Shown here: piece by piece, positions 16,545 through 25,962 of the stretch
Layout: every line of letters begins with the position of its first letter
Position numbering within the stretch: position 1 is the stretch's first letter
Assembly (NCBI GenBank): GCA_016196035.1
Contig: JACPYM010000123.1
Span: 62,001-126,000, forward strand
Source of the DNA: Acidobacteriota bacterium
Lineage (GTDB): Bacteria > Acidobacteriota > Blastocatellia > RBC074
Direction: 5' to 3'
DNA: 64,000 nt
Made by a program: the position numbers and the translations under genes
Notes under the pieces: generated by a model
Told to the model about the DNA's origin: nothing
Databases searched by the model: none
What the model saw: the letters and a program-made list of their open reading frames with translations, nothing else

Positions 16545-17828
16545 TTAAATCGGATTGACTATGCCCGCCTCGGTCGCGCGATTGTTGCGCACCAGCATCA
16601 AGACAGCGACGACGGCCAGCAGCGGAATCAAACTCGCCGCGATCAAAATCGGTTCAAACGAATAACGATCCGAAACCACGCCAGTCAGGTAAATCGCGGT
16701 GATCGTGCCCAGTCCCGCACCCGTGCCGCTCAGGCCGCTGACTGAAGCGACCGAGCCAGTCGGATAGATGTCCGCAGGCAGATTCAGCACCATCGTCGAG
16801 AGCGCCGCATACGCCAGCGTCGAAATCGCAAAGCAGGCGACCAGCCAGAAATACGAAGTCGTATAAACAGTCGGTATCAGCAAGGTCATGCCCAGGCCGC
16901 TGATCACGACGACAAATTTGCGCGCCGTGCCGACTGACCAGCCACGGTTGATCAGCCAACTCGACAAGCCGCCACCCGCAAAGTTGCCAATGTCGGCGGC
17001 CAGAAACGGCACCCAAAACGCGAGCAGGCTTTCTTCCAGTTTGTAGCCTTTGCTGACCAGATAGATCGCAAACCAATCGGTGATGAAAAACCAGACCGGA
17101 TCGGTCAGCGTCTTGCCGATGATGATGCCCCAGGTTTGCGGCAAGCGAAGTAATGTGTTGTAGCTGAGCCGCTGCCCTTCTGTAGTCTGGCCGGTGTCGG
17201 CGCGATTTTTCAAAATGTCGGCGCGCTCTTTCGCCGACAAACGCGGATGGTCTTCGGGCCGCTGATAAAAGGCGCGGAACAGCAGCAGCCACAAAAAGCC
17301 GAGCACGCCGGTCACGATGAAGGCGGGCCGCCAACTGCCAAAGATGCGATAGGCCCGCAACACGATGAACGGCGCGAGCGCGCCGCCAATCGAAGAGCCG
17401 CTGTCGAACAACGCCACGGCCCAGCCGCTTTCGCGTTTGGGGAACCATTCGCTAACGGCCTTGGTCGCGCCGGGCCAGTTGGCCGATTCGCCCGCGCCCA
17501 GCAGGAAGCGGAACAACTGAAAGCTGCGCAAGCCTGTCGCCAGCGAAGTCAACAATGCTGCAATCGAATAAAACGTCACCGCCAAGCTCAACCCGCGCCG
17601 CGTGCCGATGCGATCCAGCCAGCGGCCCGACGCCGTCTGGCCCAGCGCATACGCGATGCGAAAGGCGATCAGCAACTGCGCGTAATCGGTGTTCGTCCAG
17701 TGGTATTCGGTCTTGATGTACGGCGCGAGCACGCTCAGCGTCTGGCGGTCAATGTAATTGATGACCGTCGAAAGAAAGAGCAAGCCGCCGATATACCAGC
17801 GCAGGTGTTTGAGCGGTGTAGCTTTCAT
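16545..17828 (-). CDS. MFS transporter, anion:cation symporter (hexuronate/galactonate-type)
   Basis: A 427-aa membrane carrier with about 12 hydrophobic segments. The ATG at 17828 starts at [20 protein letters not shown], which matches the usual start of ACS-family proteins; the longer frame from 17930 is not needed. Family features are [13 protein letters not shown] in helix 1 and the loop-2/3 motif [12 protein letters not shown]. The relatives ExuT, DgoT and RhiT import hexuronates or related acids. It lies 41 bp downstream of the MtlD-like gene, so it probably imports the substrate of this catabolic cluster. Confidence 0.9.
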   Translation of the reverse strand: MKATPLKHLRWYIGGLLFLSTVINYIDRQTLSVLAPYIKTEYHWTNTDYAQLLIAFRIAYALGQTASGRWLDRIGTRRGLSLAVTFYSIAALLTSLATGLRSFQLFRFLLGAGESANWPGATKAVSEWFPKRESGWAVALFDSGSSIGGALAPFIVLRAYRIFGSWRPAFIVTGVLGFLWLLLFRAFYQRPEDHPRLSAKERADILKNRADTGQTTEGQRLSYNTLLRLPQTWGIIIGKTLTDPVWFFITDWFAIYLVSKGYKLEESLLAFWVPFLAADIGNFAGGGLSSWLINRGWSVGTARKFVVVISGLGMTLLIPTVYTTSYFWLVACFAISTLAYAALSTMVLNLPADIYPTGSVASVSGLSGTGAGLGTITAIYLTGVVSDRYSFEPILIAASLIPLLAVVAVLMLVRNNRATEAGIVNPI

Positions 17829-17869
17829 TGAAGTTGTTACGGTGATGCGGCGGAGAGTGTAAACCAGCC

Positions 17870-19021
17870 TTAAGCCGGTTGTGTCTGTTGCTTGTATTCC
17901 TTGCGAATCAACTGCGCCAGGGGATTCCACGGGCGCAGTTGCGAGATGAAATCCAGCGCTTGCTCGATGCCTTTTTCGTGCACGAGTTTCTGCAATTCGC
18001 TGGCTTGCGGATCATTGGCTGGATTGAACGCAAACGCCGCGGCGCACCCTTTGATCAGGTGGGTTGATTCGATGCCGTAACGATAGGCCAGTTTGACCGG
18101 GCCGATCAGCCGGTCATCGGCTTGTAATTTGCGCACCGGATCGCGGCCCACGCGGGCGATGGTGTCCATCAAGGCGGCGTTGCAGAAGCTGGCCAGAATC
18201 TCGTTGATCATCCCGGCGTAATGCAGCGAGCGCCCGTGTTTCATATGCAGCGCGCGTTGCGATTCGAGCATCGCGCCGACCACCGCGCGATTGATCGCCT
18301 CATCCGCCATCGCTTCATGAATGTAGGTATAGCCTTTCAGATGGCCGAGATAGGCGCACACGGCGTGGCCGCAATTCAGGATATAGAGTTTCTCTTCAAT
18401 GGAAGCGGGAAAGTTATCCAGCCCTTTGAAGGGCGGCAGCACGTCGAAATGCTGTTTGAGTTGCAAGGTGTCGAACAGCACATCGCCTGACACATCCGCC
18501 GTGATGACCTGCCGCCCGTGTTCATCGGCTTCCTGCGAAGAAACGATGCGGTCGGAAATCGCCGCGTTGAAGCCGACACGATCCTGCACATCCTGGGCGT
18601 ACTGGAACGGCAGGTTGGTGAAGATCAGCCGTTCGAGTTGCGAACCGGCGTTTTTCAAATTCTCGCAACAGAACACATCCAACGGCTGTTTGACGCCCGA
18701 CTTGATGCGATAGAGCAAAGCTTCGGCCAATTGCGGCGCGACCCACGGCAAGTTGTCCGGGCGGACTGAGGTGTAAATCTGATCGGCGCTGCCAACTTCC
18801 TGCACGAATTCCTGACTCGGCGTTTTGACCGCGCGCACGCCACGCACTTCCAAGCGCGTCTCAATCGCGCCTTTGGTCAGCACATCGAAGCCCAGCCGCG
18901 CGAGCGAATTGACCAGTTCATCACGCCGCGCCGCAAAGACAAGCTCGTGCCCCTGCAACGCCAGCGCAATGCCCAGCGCACCCAATCCAACGCGGCCTGC
19001 TCCGATGATGATTATTTTCAT
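17870..19021 (-). CDS. MtlD-like (mannitol-1-phosphate/polyol) dehydrogenase
   Basis: A 383-aa long-chain polyol dehydrogenase. The Rossmann motif [11 protein letters not shown] is at 7-17. The family hallmark [20 protein letters not shown] near 214-233 corresponds to the NxGHxxxAYxGxxKG region of mannitol-1-phosphate 5-dehydrogenase. It would interconvert a polyol phosphate and a keto-sugar phosphate with NAD. It is the first gene of the leftward catabolic cluster. A heptamer repeat array ends 33 bp upstream-side of its start region (19032-19054), so its original promoter may have been disturbed. Confidence 0.85.
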   Translation of the reverse strand: MKIIIIGAGRVGLGALGIALALQGHELVFAARRDELVNSLARLGFDVLTKGAIETRLEVRGVRAVKTPSQEFVQEVGSADQIYTSVRPDNLPWVAPQLAEALLYRIKSGVKQPLDVFCCENLKNAGSQLERLIFTNLPFQYAQDVQDRVGFNAAISDRIVSSQEADEHGRQVITADVSGDVLFDTLQLKQHFDVLPPFKGLDNFPASIEEKLYILNCGHAVCAYLGHLKGYTYIHEAMADEAINRAVVGAMLESQRALHMKHGRSLHYAGMINEILASFCNAALMDTIARVGRDPVRKLQADDRLIGPVKLAYRYGIESTHLIKGCAAAFAFNPANDPQASELQKLVHEKGIEQALDFISQLRPWNPLAQLIRKEYKQQTQPA

Positions 19022-19031
19022 AGCTTTTTGA

Positions 19032-19054
19032 AGTAGTCAGTAGTCAGTAGTCAG
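19032..19054. repeat. Heptamer tandem repeat, left array (AGTAGTC unit)
   Basis: Three full AGTAGTC heptamers plus AG. It is the inverted counterpart of the array at 19448-19472, and it contributes the stop codon of the S23 gene. Tandem heptamers of this sort resemble cyanobacterial short tandemly repeated repetitive (STRR) sequences. Confidence 0.8.
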
Positions 19055-19443
19055 CATTGATTCGCCGCCAGCATTGAGCGCATGTATGCATCAAGCAGGC
19101 GTCCGATTTCGTCTAGGTCTGCGGCCAGTTGTCGCGTATCGGCGTAACCTAAATCTTTAGCCAAAATAAGGTAATAACGGCATTCTTCGAGCGAACCTTG
19201 GGCAATGTTATAAAACCTGGCTTTGTCAGCCGGGCCTTTCTTCCTAAACCCTTCGGCGATATTGGCTGGTACCGACACTGCTGCCCGCCGCAATTGCGAG
19301 GTTAAACCAAAAAGCTCGTGCTTCGGAAATGTTTCAGTCATACGATAAATCCCAAGCACCCAAGCGTGAGCCTTCTTCCAAACGTCAAGGTCTTGAAAGC
19401 TTCTCGACTTGTTCGTCTTGGCTGCTACTTGGTCATTCATCAT
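19051..19443 (-). CDS. Four-helix bundle protein (S23 / 23S rRNA intervening-sequence family)
   Basis: A 130-aa all-helical protein of the S23 family: SFQDLDVWKKAHAWVLGIY, then LTSQLRRAAVSVPANIAEG and YNIAQGSLEECRYYLILAKD are the family signatures. Members were first found in intervening sequences of 23S rRNA but also occur as free-standing genes; their biochemical role is not settled, with nucleic-acid binding suggested. The coding region is bracketed by inverted heptamer arrays, one replacing the region upstream of the start and one containing the stop, so the gene looks like an inserted cassette between the FHA-TPR-receiver gene and the polyol cluster. Confidence 0.9.
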   Translation of the reverse strand: MMNDQVAAKTNKSRSFQDLDVWKKAHAWVLGIYRMTETFPKHELFGLTSQLRRAAVSVPANIAEGFRKKGPADKARFYNIAQGSLEECRYYLILAKDLGYADTRQLAADLDEIGRLLDAYMRSMLAANQC

Positions 19444-19447
19444 AGAC

Positions 19448-19472
19448 CTACTGACTACTGACTACTGACTAC
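19448..19472. repeat. Heptamer tandem repeat, right array (CTGACTA unit)
   Basis: Three and a half CTGACTA heptamers in inverted orientation to 19032-19054. The array lies where the S23 ribosome-binding site would be and includes the TAG stop of the FHA-TPR-receiver gene. Confidence 0.8.
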
Positions 19473-21715
19473 CTTAACAACGCTTCCATCTTTGCCAGCA
19501 ATTCCTCGAAGACCAGATTCCGTTTGCTCAGGAAATCATCAGCACCGGCTTGCAGCGCTTCGATTTTGTCTTCGATGCCCTGGCGGCCGCCGAGCAGGAT
19601 GACAGGCGTTTCGAGTTTCGCTTTACGCAGATCGCGGCAAACATCGAAGCCGGATTTGTGCGCCAGCAAGGCATCCAGCACCAGCATGCCGAAGTCGCGC
19701 TCTTTGTTGAGCACCTGTTCGTATGCAGTCTTGCCATCCTGCGTTTGTTCGACGACGTAGTTTTCGGCTTCCAACCCGCGCGCCAGCAAACTGGCGAGTT
19801 CACCGTTGCCGATCGCCAGCAACACGATCTGCGGCGCGGCCAGCATCGTCGTTGCGCCCATTTTCGCCAGCGGGCGCGACATGGTCAGATAGGCCGTTTT
19901 GGAAATGCCCGGCCCTGCCGCAGTCATGGCACCTTGCACGCTGGCGAGCGCCCCGGCAGCCAGGCGGACTTCAATGCGGCGCATTTCGCCAGTCGCGCCG
20001 AGTTTGGCGAAGATGCTTTGCGCCTGTTCCAAATGCGCGCGCGCTGATTCCAGGCGTCCGACGTGCGTGCGCAAATCGCCGAGCGCCGCTTCGCACAAGG
20101 CGGTGCGGAATTGATCGCCGATGCTTTGAAAGATCGAAAGGCTCTGCGCAAAGCTGCGATTGGCTTCGGCCACCTGCTGTTGCGCGGCGTGCACGCTGCC
20201 GCGCACATAAAGCACACGGCCCGCCAGACCCAGTTCAGGATCGAGCGCGGTGATGGCTTCGGCGGCTTCGAGCCGAGTTTGCGCTTTGGCGAGATCGCCC
20301 TTTTCCAAATGCACCAGCGCCAGTTCCAGTTCGAGCAGAATCTGCTCTTCAAAGGCCCCCTTTTCGCGGGCGACTTGCACGCCTTTCTCCAACGCTTCAA
20401 TCGCTTCGGCGCGTTGCCCGCGCGACATCAGCACGCGGCCCAGGATGCGCTGCGTGCGCGCATACACTGACTGCCCGTGGCGCTGGACGGCGGCCTGAAT
20501 CGCATTCCAGGCCGTCATCAAATCGCCCTGATACAGTTTCAATTCCGCCAGATCAGTCAGCGCGACGGCTTCGGCCTTGACCAGCTTGTGCTGCTGGGCC
20601 AATTGCAAGCGCTCTTCAAACAAGCGCAACGCCGCGCCCCACGAACCCAGCCGCGTCAGCACGCGCGAAAGCCCGCTTTGCGCCTTGAGCAGCAAGCGCG
20701 TGTTACCGATGGCTTGAATCTGCTGGATAGCTTCTTGATAGACAGGCACGGCGTCTTTCAACTTGGCTTCGGCATAGAGCACGAAGGCTTCCTGCACTTT
20801 GACGCGCGCGCGTAAGACCTGATCGGTCGTCGTTTCAGCCAGCCGCGAAGCGCGCAACCAGTGATAGCGCGCGCCTTCAAAATCGCCTTCCTTCCAATCC
20901 ACCCGGCCCAGCATGTAATGCAATTCGGCCAGCAAGCGCGTATTGCCCGCGCGCCGCGTAGCCAGCAAAGACCGTTGCAAATGCTGGCGCGCCTCAAACA
21001 GTTCGCCGCTGCCGATCAGGGCGCGCGCCCACGCGGCGTGCGCGTCGGCGCTGCCGGCTTCATCGGCGGACTGGGCATAGCAATTCAGGCTCTGTTGCAA
21101 GGCCTCCAATGCCATGTCGGTTTGCTTGCCCTCGCAATAGGTGCGCCCGAGCGTCAACAGCACTGAAGCGCGAAACGGCAACGACAAGGCGCTGAGCGTC
21201 GCCGGATCGGTGTATTTGTTGAGCAATTCCATCGCGCGCGCTGCCTGGCCCTGGTTGAGATGCTGCTCGGCCAGCACACAGCGCAAGTTGGCCTCTTCGC
21301 GCGGGTCAGCCGGCATCGCATCGAGCATGCGGCCTGACAGCGATTGAATCAGGCTTTGCGTCGTGCTGCGCGGATGTTTGGGAGCACCGTCAGTCGGCGC
21401 ATCGCTGGCGACGGCGCTGAGAATTTTGAAATTGACTTCCGGCCCGCCGTGGCCGAAGCGCAGATGGTCGCCGTCGTTGAGCATCTGTTCGGCGACGCGC
21501 ACGTTGTTGACATAACTGCCGTTGGTCGAACCCAGATCGCGCAACAGGAAATCATCGCCCAGCCGGATGATTTCGGCGTGGGCGCGCGACACGACGCCGT
21601 GCGGCAGGCAGAGCGAATTTTCCGTCCCGCGCCCCACGGTGAAGCGCGGCGTTTCGAGCGGAAAGATTTTGACATCATTGTCGGTCAGCAGGTGCAACTC
21701 GCCACGCGTATCCAT
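19469..21715 (-). CDS. FHA - TPR - pseudo-receiver fusion protein
   Basis: A 748-aa cytoplasmic signalling protein with GAGGAG upstream of the ATG. An FHA domain (about 1-105; FTVGRGTENSLCLP, VSRAHAEI, GSTNGSYVNN) binds phosphothreonine. About ten TPR-like helical repeats fill 140-580. The C-terminal 120 residues (629-748) have a response-regulator fold with phospho-acceptor Asp681 (LVLDALLAHKSGFDV) and Lys731, but strand 1 reads LLAIGNGEL instead of the usual acidic pair, and strand 4 ends in GG rather than Ser/Thr. It may therefore act without phosphorylation at Asp. It could be an adaptor for the Hanks-type kinases found further right in this window. Confidence 0.85.
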   Translation of the reverse strand: MDTRGELHLLTDNDVKIFPLETPRFTVGRGTENSLCLPHGVVSRAHAEIIRLGDDFLLRDLGSTNGSYVNNVRVAEQMLNDGDHLRFGHGGPEVNFKILSAVASDAPTDGAPKHPRSTTQSLIQSLSGRMLDAMPADPREEANLRCVLAEQHLNQGQAARAMELLNKYTDPATLSALSLPFRASVLLTLGRTYCEGKQTDMALEALQQSLNCYAQSADEAGSADAHAAWARALIGSGELFEARQHLQRSLLATRRAGNTRLLAELHYMLGRVDWKEGDFEGARYHWLRASRLAETTTDQVLRARVKVQEAFVLYAEAKLKDAVPVYQEAIQQIQAIGNTRLLLKAQSGLSRVLTRLGSWGAALRLFEERLQLAQQHKLVKAEAVALTDLAELKLYQGDLMTAWNAIQAAVQRHGQSVYARTQRILGRVLMSRGQRAEAIEALEKGVQVAREKGAFEEQILLELELALVHLEKGDLAKAQTRLEAAEAITALDPELGLAGRVLYVRGSVHAAQQQVAEANRSFAQSLSIFQSIGDQFRTALCEAALGDLRTHVGRLESARAHLEQAQSIFAKLGATGEMRRIEVRLAAGALASVQGAMTAAGPGISKTAYLTMSRPLAKMGATTMLAAPQIVLLAIGNGELASLLARGLEAENYVVEQTQDGKTAYEQVLNKERDFGMLVLDALLAHKSGFDVCRDLRKAKLETPVILLGGRQGIEDKIEALQAGADDFLSKRNLVFEELLAKMEALLR

Positions 21716-21901
21716 CGGCGGTGTGTCTCCTCAACGGGATGCATTGGGGGTGTAAAACGGCGGGGAGTATAGCAGAGATACCGCGCGGCGGGTATGGTCA
21801 GCATCGTGACTTTGGCTGACGGCTACGCTTGACACAACCCCGGCTTGCATTGCCTAACTGCGGCGCGGCGTAGAAAATGACGGGCAAGTAAGGAGGAAAT
21901 T

Positions 21902-22573
21902 ATGAGTACACAATCAGGTTCCGCACTCGCCGTGCCCATCCTATTGGAACGTGCCGAAGCACAGCTTCAGCCAACACCATTCTATCTGCCAAAAGGTTTT
22001 GACTATCTGCTGCTGCGGCTCGCTGAGGGCCGCTTTACACCCGCCGACTTCGCGGCCTTTGCCGCAGAAAATCCCGATCTCAGACTCGAAATGAATAAGG
22101 AGGGGGAAATGATTGTGATGATGCCCGTTGGCCCCGTGGGGTCAAACCGCAACGGTAGACTTACGGCACGGTTGTTTAACTGGGCCGACCTGGATGCCAC
22201 CGGAATCGCCTTTGACGCCACGGCTGGGTTCAAGCTGCCCAACGGCGCGGAACGTTCGCCCGATGCCTCGTGGATTCGGTTGGAGCGCTGGGAGGCGTTG
22301 ACGCTGGAAGAGCAGGAAACCTTTTCGCCCATCTGCCCGGACTTCGTCGTCGAGTTGCGCTCGCGCAGCGACCGCTTGAAAACGCTGCGTGCGAAAATGG
22401 AGGAATACCTTGAGAACGGCGCGCAACTCGGCTGGCTGCTTGATCCGCTTAAAAAGAAAGTCCATGTTTATCGCCCCGGCGCGCCCGTCGAGATACTCGA
22501 CAACCCCAGCGAGGTTTCGGGCGAACCGTTATTGCCGGGCTTTATGCTGAAGCTGGCGGGGATTATTGATTGA
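21902..22573 (+). CDS. Uma2-family restriction endonuclease-like protein (DUF820)
   Basis: A 223-aa PD-(D/E)XK-fold protein with AAGGAGG before the ATG. Family signatures are the N-terminal EMNKEGEMIVMMPVGPVGS segment, RSPDASWI near 118-125, and CPDFVVELRSRSD near 149-161, with a C-terminal strand LLPGFMLKL. Uma2 proteins are abundant in Cyanobacteria, Acidobacteriota and Chloroflexota; no physiological substrate is established. It stands alone between a leftward and a convergent leftward gene (pdxH). Confidence 0.9.
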   Translation: MSTQSGSALAVPILLERAEAQLQPTPFYLPKGFDYLLLRLAEGRFTPADFAAFAAENPDLRLEMNKEGEMIVMMPVGPVGSNRNGRLTARLFNWADLDATGIAFDATAGFKLPNGAERSPDASWIRLERWEALTLEEQETFSPICPDFVVELRSRSDRLKTLRAKMEEYLENGAQLGWLLDPLKKKVHVYRPGAPVEILDNPSEVSGEPLLPGFMLKLAGIID

Positions 22574-22828
22574 GGCAGCACAACCGCAATTGAGACAGCT
22601 AACCCTGCGAGAAGCTTTCAACTATGTTTCGCTGGTAGTGGCTCAAAGAGGAGCGGTCTTGCCGCGGGTGAACGCTGGAAAACGCGGATCAGTCCTGTTA
22701 GCCAATTGAATTGCTCTGCGTCGGTCGGCGTTGATCTGCGGCGTGGCTCTCTCCCCATTGCCCCACTACCGGATTTCAATCACCTTTTGCGTCTCTTGCG
22801 CTTTTTTGCGGCTGAACTTGTTATTGTT

Positions 22829-23479
22829 TTAGGGCGCGAGCCGCAGCCTGCGCCACTCCCTGCCTTGCAATGAATAAACAATGCGGTCGTGCAAGCGACT
22901 CTCGCGGCCCTGCCAAAATTCGAGGTAATCGGGGCGCAGCAAATAGCCGCCCCAGAAAGGCGGGCACTGCATCGGCGCGGTTTCAAACCGCTCGGTGAAC
23001 TCGGCCACGCGCTGTTCCAATGAGGCGCGGTTTTCCAATTCCCTGCTTTGCGGCGAAGCCCAAGCGCCGATCTGACTGCCGCGCGGGCGCGTTTGAAAGT
23101 AATTTTCGGACTCTAGGCGCGCGACCTGTTCGACTTTGCCTTCAATGCGTACCTGCCGGTTGAGCGTGTGCCAATAAAACGTCAACGAAGCAAACGGCTG
23201 TTGCGCCAACTCTTGCCCTTTGCGGCTTTCGTAATTGGTAAAGAAGACAAAACCGCGCGCATCGCATCCTTTCAATAGCACAATCCGGCCTGAGACGCGT
23301 CCGTCATTGGCCGCCGTCGCCAAGGTCATCGCTTCGACATCCGGTTGTTCCGCTGTTAAGGCGTCGTGAAACCAGTGGTTGAATTGTTCGAGTGGATCAG
23401 CGGCGACTGAATCTTCCGTCAACGGTTGCGAAACATAATCGCGGCGGCGTGCCAACAAGGCTTGGGTGATATTTTCCAT
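22829..23479 (-). CDS. pdxH: Pyridoxamine 5'-phosphate oxidase
   Basis: A 216-aa FMN enzyme that oxidises pyridoxine/pyridoxamine 5'-phosphate to pyridoxal phosphate. The ATG at 23479 gives the normal family start. Signatures are EAMTLATAANDGRVSGRIVL, FFTNYESRKGQEL, the EGKVEQV strand and SRPRGSQIGAWASPQS-like loop (here TRPRGSQIGAWASPQS), and the C-terminal WQGRESRLHDR. The 255-bp gap 22574-22828 downstream holds only degenerate CGCAGAT-type repeats. Confidence 0.97.
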   Translation of the reverse strand: MENITQALLARRRDYVSQPLTEDSVAADPLEQFNHWFHDALTAEQPDVEAMTLATAANDGRVSGRIVLLKGCDARGFVFFTNYESRKGQELAQQPFASLTFYWHTLNRQVRIEGKVEQVARLESENYFQTRPRGSQIGAWASPQSRELENRASLEQRVAEFTERFETAPMQCPPFWGGYLLRPDYLEFWQGRESRLHDRIVYSLQGREWRRLRLAP

Positions 23480-23526
23480 GGCGCAAATTATAAGCCTGCC
23501 CACTAACTAAAAAACAATGGGCTGAA

Positions 23527-23573
23527 AAACAAACGGGCCGAGAAAACTCAGCGTCTTCTCAGCCCGTTTGTTT
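23527..23573 (-). terminator. Terminator of the RNA-binding protein gene
   Basis: Twelve-bp perfect outer stem (23527-23538/23562-23573) continuing into a short inner GAGA/TCTC stem, followed on the minus strand by a T-run. It lies 25-70 bp after the RRM gene stop. Confidence 0.8.
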
Positions 23574-23597
23574 GGCTCACTGGGGAGTGAAATTGAG

Positions 23598-24017
23598 TTA
23601 GTAGCGATTGCCGCCGCGATCGCCGCCACGGCCGCCACCGCCGCCGAAGCCGCCGCCACGACCGCCGCCGCCGCCACGACCGCCGCCGCCACCACGACCG
23701 CCGCCGCCGCCGCCAAAGCCGCCACGACCGCCGCCCCCCCCGCCGCCGAAGCCGCCGCCACCGCGGCTTTCACGCGGGCGGGCTTCGTTGACGGTCAAGG
23801 CGCGGCCACCGACTTCGCGGCCATTGAACTGGTCAATCGCGGCCTCGGCGGCCTCTTTCGAGTCCATCTCGACGAAACCGAAGCCGCGGGAACGGCCCGT
23901 GTCGCGATCAGTCACGATGTTGGCCGAAGTAACGGTACCAGCTTGCGAGAACAAGTCTTCAAGCTCGCCTTCTGAAACGTTGAAAGACAGGTTGCCGACA
24001 TACAATCTAACGGACAT
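23598..24017 (-). CDS. RRM RNA-binding protein with Gly-rich RGG tail
   Basis: A 139-aa protein with GGAG upstream of the ATG at 24017. One RRM domain covers 1-82, with RNP2 LYVGNL (5-10) and RNP1 RGFGFVEM (44-51). The tail (about 84-139) is almost pure Gly with Arg and Phe, forming repeated RGG boxes. This layout matches cold-inducible glycine-rich RNA-binding proteins (Rbp) of cyanobacteria and many other bacteria, which act as RNA chaperones. The gene is monocistronic, with a terminator downstream and a long possible leader upstream. The Gly codons create a GGC/CCG microsatellite-like stretch. Confidence 0.93.
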   Translation of the reverse strand: MSVRLYVGNLSFNVSEGELEDLFSQAGTVTSANIVTDRDTGRSRGFGFVEMDSKEAAEAAIDQFNGREVGGRALTVNEARPRESRGGGGFGGGGGGGRGGFGGGGGGRGGGGGRGGGGGRGGGFGGGGGRGGDRGGNRY

Positions 24018-24325
24018 AGAATCTCCAAAAAGCAAAAGAAGCAGGCAAGCTGTGTCGGGAACGGTTTCCGACCGGCGCAATCAAGCAATAGCAAGTAACA
24101 GAGCTGCTTCCGTGGTCTAACATTAACCTGCTCTCGAACAACTGATCGCGCAAGCCGGAACTACTGACTAACAGCGCATCACCGTTGATGCTCACAGAGT
24201 AGGGATTGCTGGAAGGAGAATTTCGCGCTCCGGATCTAGGGGACGGGAATCACGCAGGTTCGAGCCAGCGAAGTGAGCGCCGTTTCCAATCAAGAGGTGA
24301 CCTTCCATCGGCGCGCACTATAGCA
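24018..24325 (-). promoter_or_regulatory. Long 5' leader and promoter candidate of the RRM gene
   Basis: On the minus strand an extended -10 (TGCTATAGT; 24317-24325) gives a transcript with a leader of about 290 nt before the RRM start. Cold-shock and Rbp mRNAs often carry long leaders. No good -35 is present, so the promoter is tentative. No ORF is convincing in 24018-24471; the right part should contain the amidase promoter. Confidence 0.3.
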
Positions 24326-24471
24326 CAGCAATTTCCAATTTATGTCCCGGTTTTTTTTCGGTAACGCCAACTTTTCGCTGTATTGGCGGGACATTTTTCA
24401 CATTGCCTTACCATTCCGGCGGCCCCTGTGCATAATGCCGCTGCACACAAATCCTTCAGGAGCTACTCAAC

Positions 24472-25926
24472 ATGGCGCCCTTCAACGAACTCACCTGGCT
24501 CGATGCCACCGCGCAAGCCGCACTCGTGCGACGCGGCGAAGTCACACCGCTGGAATTGGTGGATGCCGCCATCCGCCGCATCGAACAGATCAACCCACAA
24601 CTCAACGCCGTCATCACGCCGATGTTTGATTTGGCGCGCGCGGCGGCGCAACAACCCCCGTCGGTGATGCCGCAAGGCCCTTTTACCGGCGTGCCGTTTT
24701 TGCTGAAAGATTTGCAGGCCGCCTACGAAGGCGTGCCCATGAGCGCTGGTTCACGCTGGTTGCGCAACTTCAAACCGAACGGCGACAGCGAACTCGTCAA
24801 ACGCTACAAACGCGCTGGCCTGCTTGTCGTCGGCAAAACCAATACGCCCGAATTCGGTTTGTTGCCGACGACCGAGCCGGAAGCCTTTGGCGCGACGCGC
24901 AATCCCTGGGATGTGACGCGCACGCCCGGCGGTTCGAGCGGCGGTTCAGCGGCGGCAGTCGCGGCGGGCATGACTGCGTTTGCGCATGCCAATGACGGCG
25001 GGGGTTCAATTCGCATTCCGGCGGCTTGTTGTGGCCTGTTCGGCTTGAAACCGACGCGCGGGCGCAATCCGTTGGGGCCGCATTTCGGCGACATATTCGG
25101 CGGGCTGGTGGTCGAACACGCGGTCACGCGTTCGGTGCGCGACAGCGCCGCCTTGCTCGACGCCACCGCTGGCTATGATCCCGGCGATCCTTACATTGCG
25201 CCCGTGCCCGCGCGTCCGTTCCTGCACGAAGCCGGTGCGCCGCCCGGCCAGTTGCGCATTGCCTTCAGCACGCAAGCCTACACCGGCGCGCCCGTGCATC
25301 CCGCTTGCGTCGCCGCCGTGCAGGACGCCGCCAAACTCTGCACTGATCTGGGCCACGAAGTCACCGAAGCCGCGCCGCAGTTGCATGGCGAGATGTTGTC
25401 GAAAGCTTTCTTCACGGTTTGGGCGGCGGGTTGCGCGTGGACAATTGACAGCTATTCCTTCGCCGTGGGCGGCAAACCAACGGCGGAAGACATCGAACCG
25501 CTGACGCGCGTGATAATCGAACTCGGGCGCAAGCGCACGGCACCCGAATATCTGCTGGCCGTGCAAACGCTGCAAATCTTCGCCCGGCGCGTGGCGCAGT
25601 TTATGGCATCGTATGATGTTTTCCTGACACCCGTGCTGGCCGAACCGCCGTTGCCGTTGGGCACGCTCGCGCCAACAGCAGAGGACGCAATGGCCGGGAT
25701 GAAACGGTCGGGTTTATTCACGCCCTTCACCGCCCTGCAAAACATGACCGGGCAACCGGCGATGTCGGTGCCGCTTTATTGGCCCTCGGACGGGGACGCC
25801 GCAGGCTTGCCGTTAGGCGTGCAATTCGCCGGACGTTACGGCGACGAAGCGACGCTCTTCCGCTTGGCCGCGCAATTGGAAGCAGCGCGACCGTGGGCGG
25901 ATAAGCATCCGCCCGTTTCTGCCTGA
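24472..25926 (+). CDS. Amidase (amidase signature family)
   Basis: A 484-aa amidase with CAGGAG before the ATG. The Ser-cisSer-Lys triad is intact: Lys79 (PFLLKDL), Ser155 ([12 protein letters not shown]) and Ser179 ([14 protein letters not shown]), spaced 76 and 24 residues as in fatty-acid amide hydrolase. These enzymes hydrolyse amides of fatty acids, aryl acids or peptides; some resemble 6-aminohexanoate-cyclic-dimer hydrolase. It is not GatA by context, since no gatB/C is nearby. The substrate cannot be assigned. The S9 peptidase follows 36 bp later, so the two may be cotranscribed. Confidence 0.93.
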   Translation: MAPFNELTWLDATAQAALVRRGEVTPLELVDAAIRRIEQINPQLNAVITPMFDLARAAAQQPPSVMPQGPFTGVPFLLKDLQAAYEGVPMSAGSRWLRNFKPNGDSELVKRYKRAGLLVVGKTNTPEFGLLPTTEPEAFGATRNPWDVTRTPGGSSGGSAAAVAAGMTAFAHANDGGGSIRIPAACCGLFGLKPTRGRNPLGPHFGDIFGGLVVEHAVTRSVRDSAALLDATAGYDPGDPYIAPVPARPFLHEAGAPPGQLRIAFSTQAYTGAPVHPACVAAVQDAAKLCTDLGHEVTEAAPQLHGEMLSKAFFTVWAAGCAWTIDSYSFAVGGKPTAEDIEPLTRVIIELGRKRTAPEYLLAVQTLQIFARRVAQFMASYDVFLTPVLAEPPLPLGTLAPTAEDAMAGMKRSGLFTPFTALQNMTGQPAMSVPLYWPSDGDAAGLPLGVQFAGRYGDEATLFRLAAQLEAARPWADKHPPVSA

Positions 25927-25962
25927 GCACTAGAAAACTGGTTTCTATTCCCCGTAAAAGCT

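Noticed and set aside
23568-23975. 135-aa plus-strand Ala/Thr-rich ORF
   Set aside because: It is the antisense of the Gly-rich RGG tail of the RRM gene.
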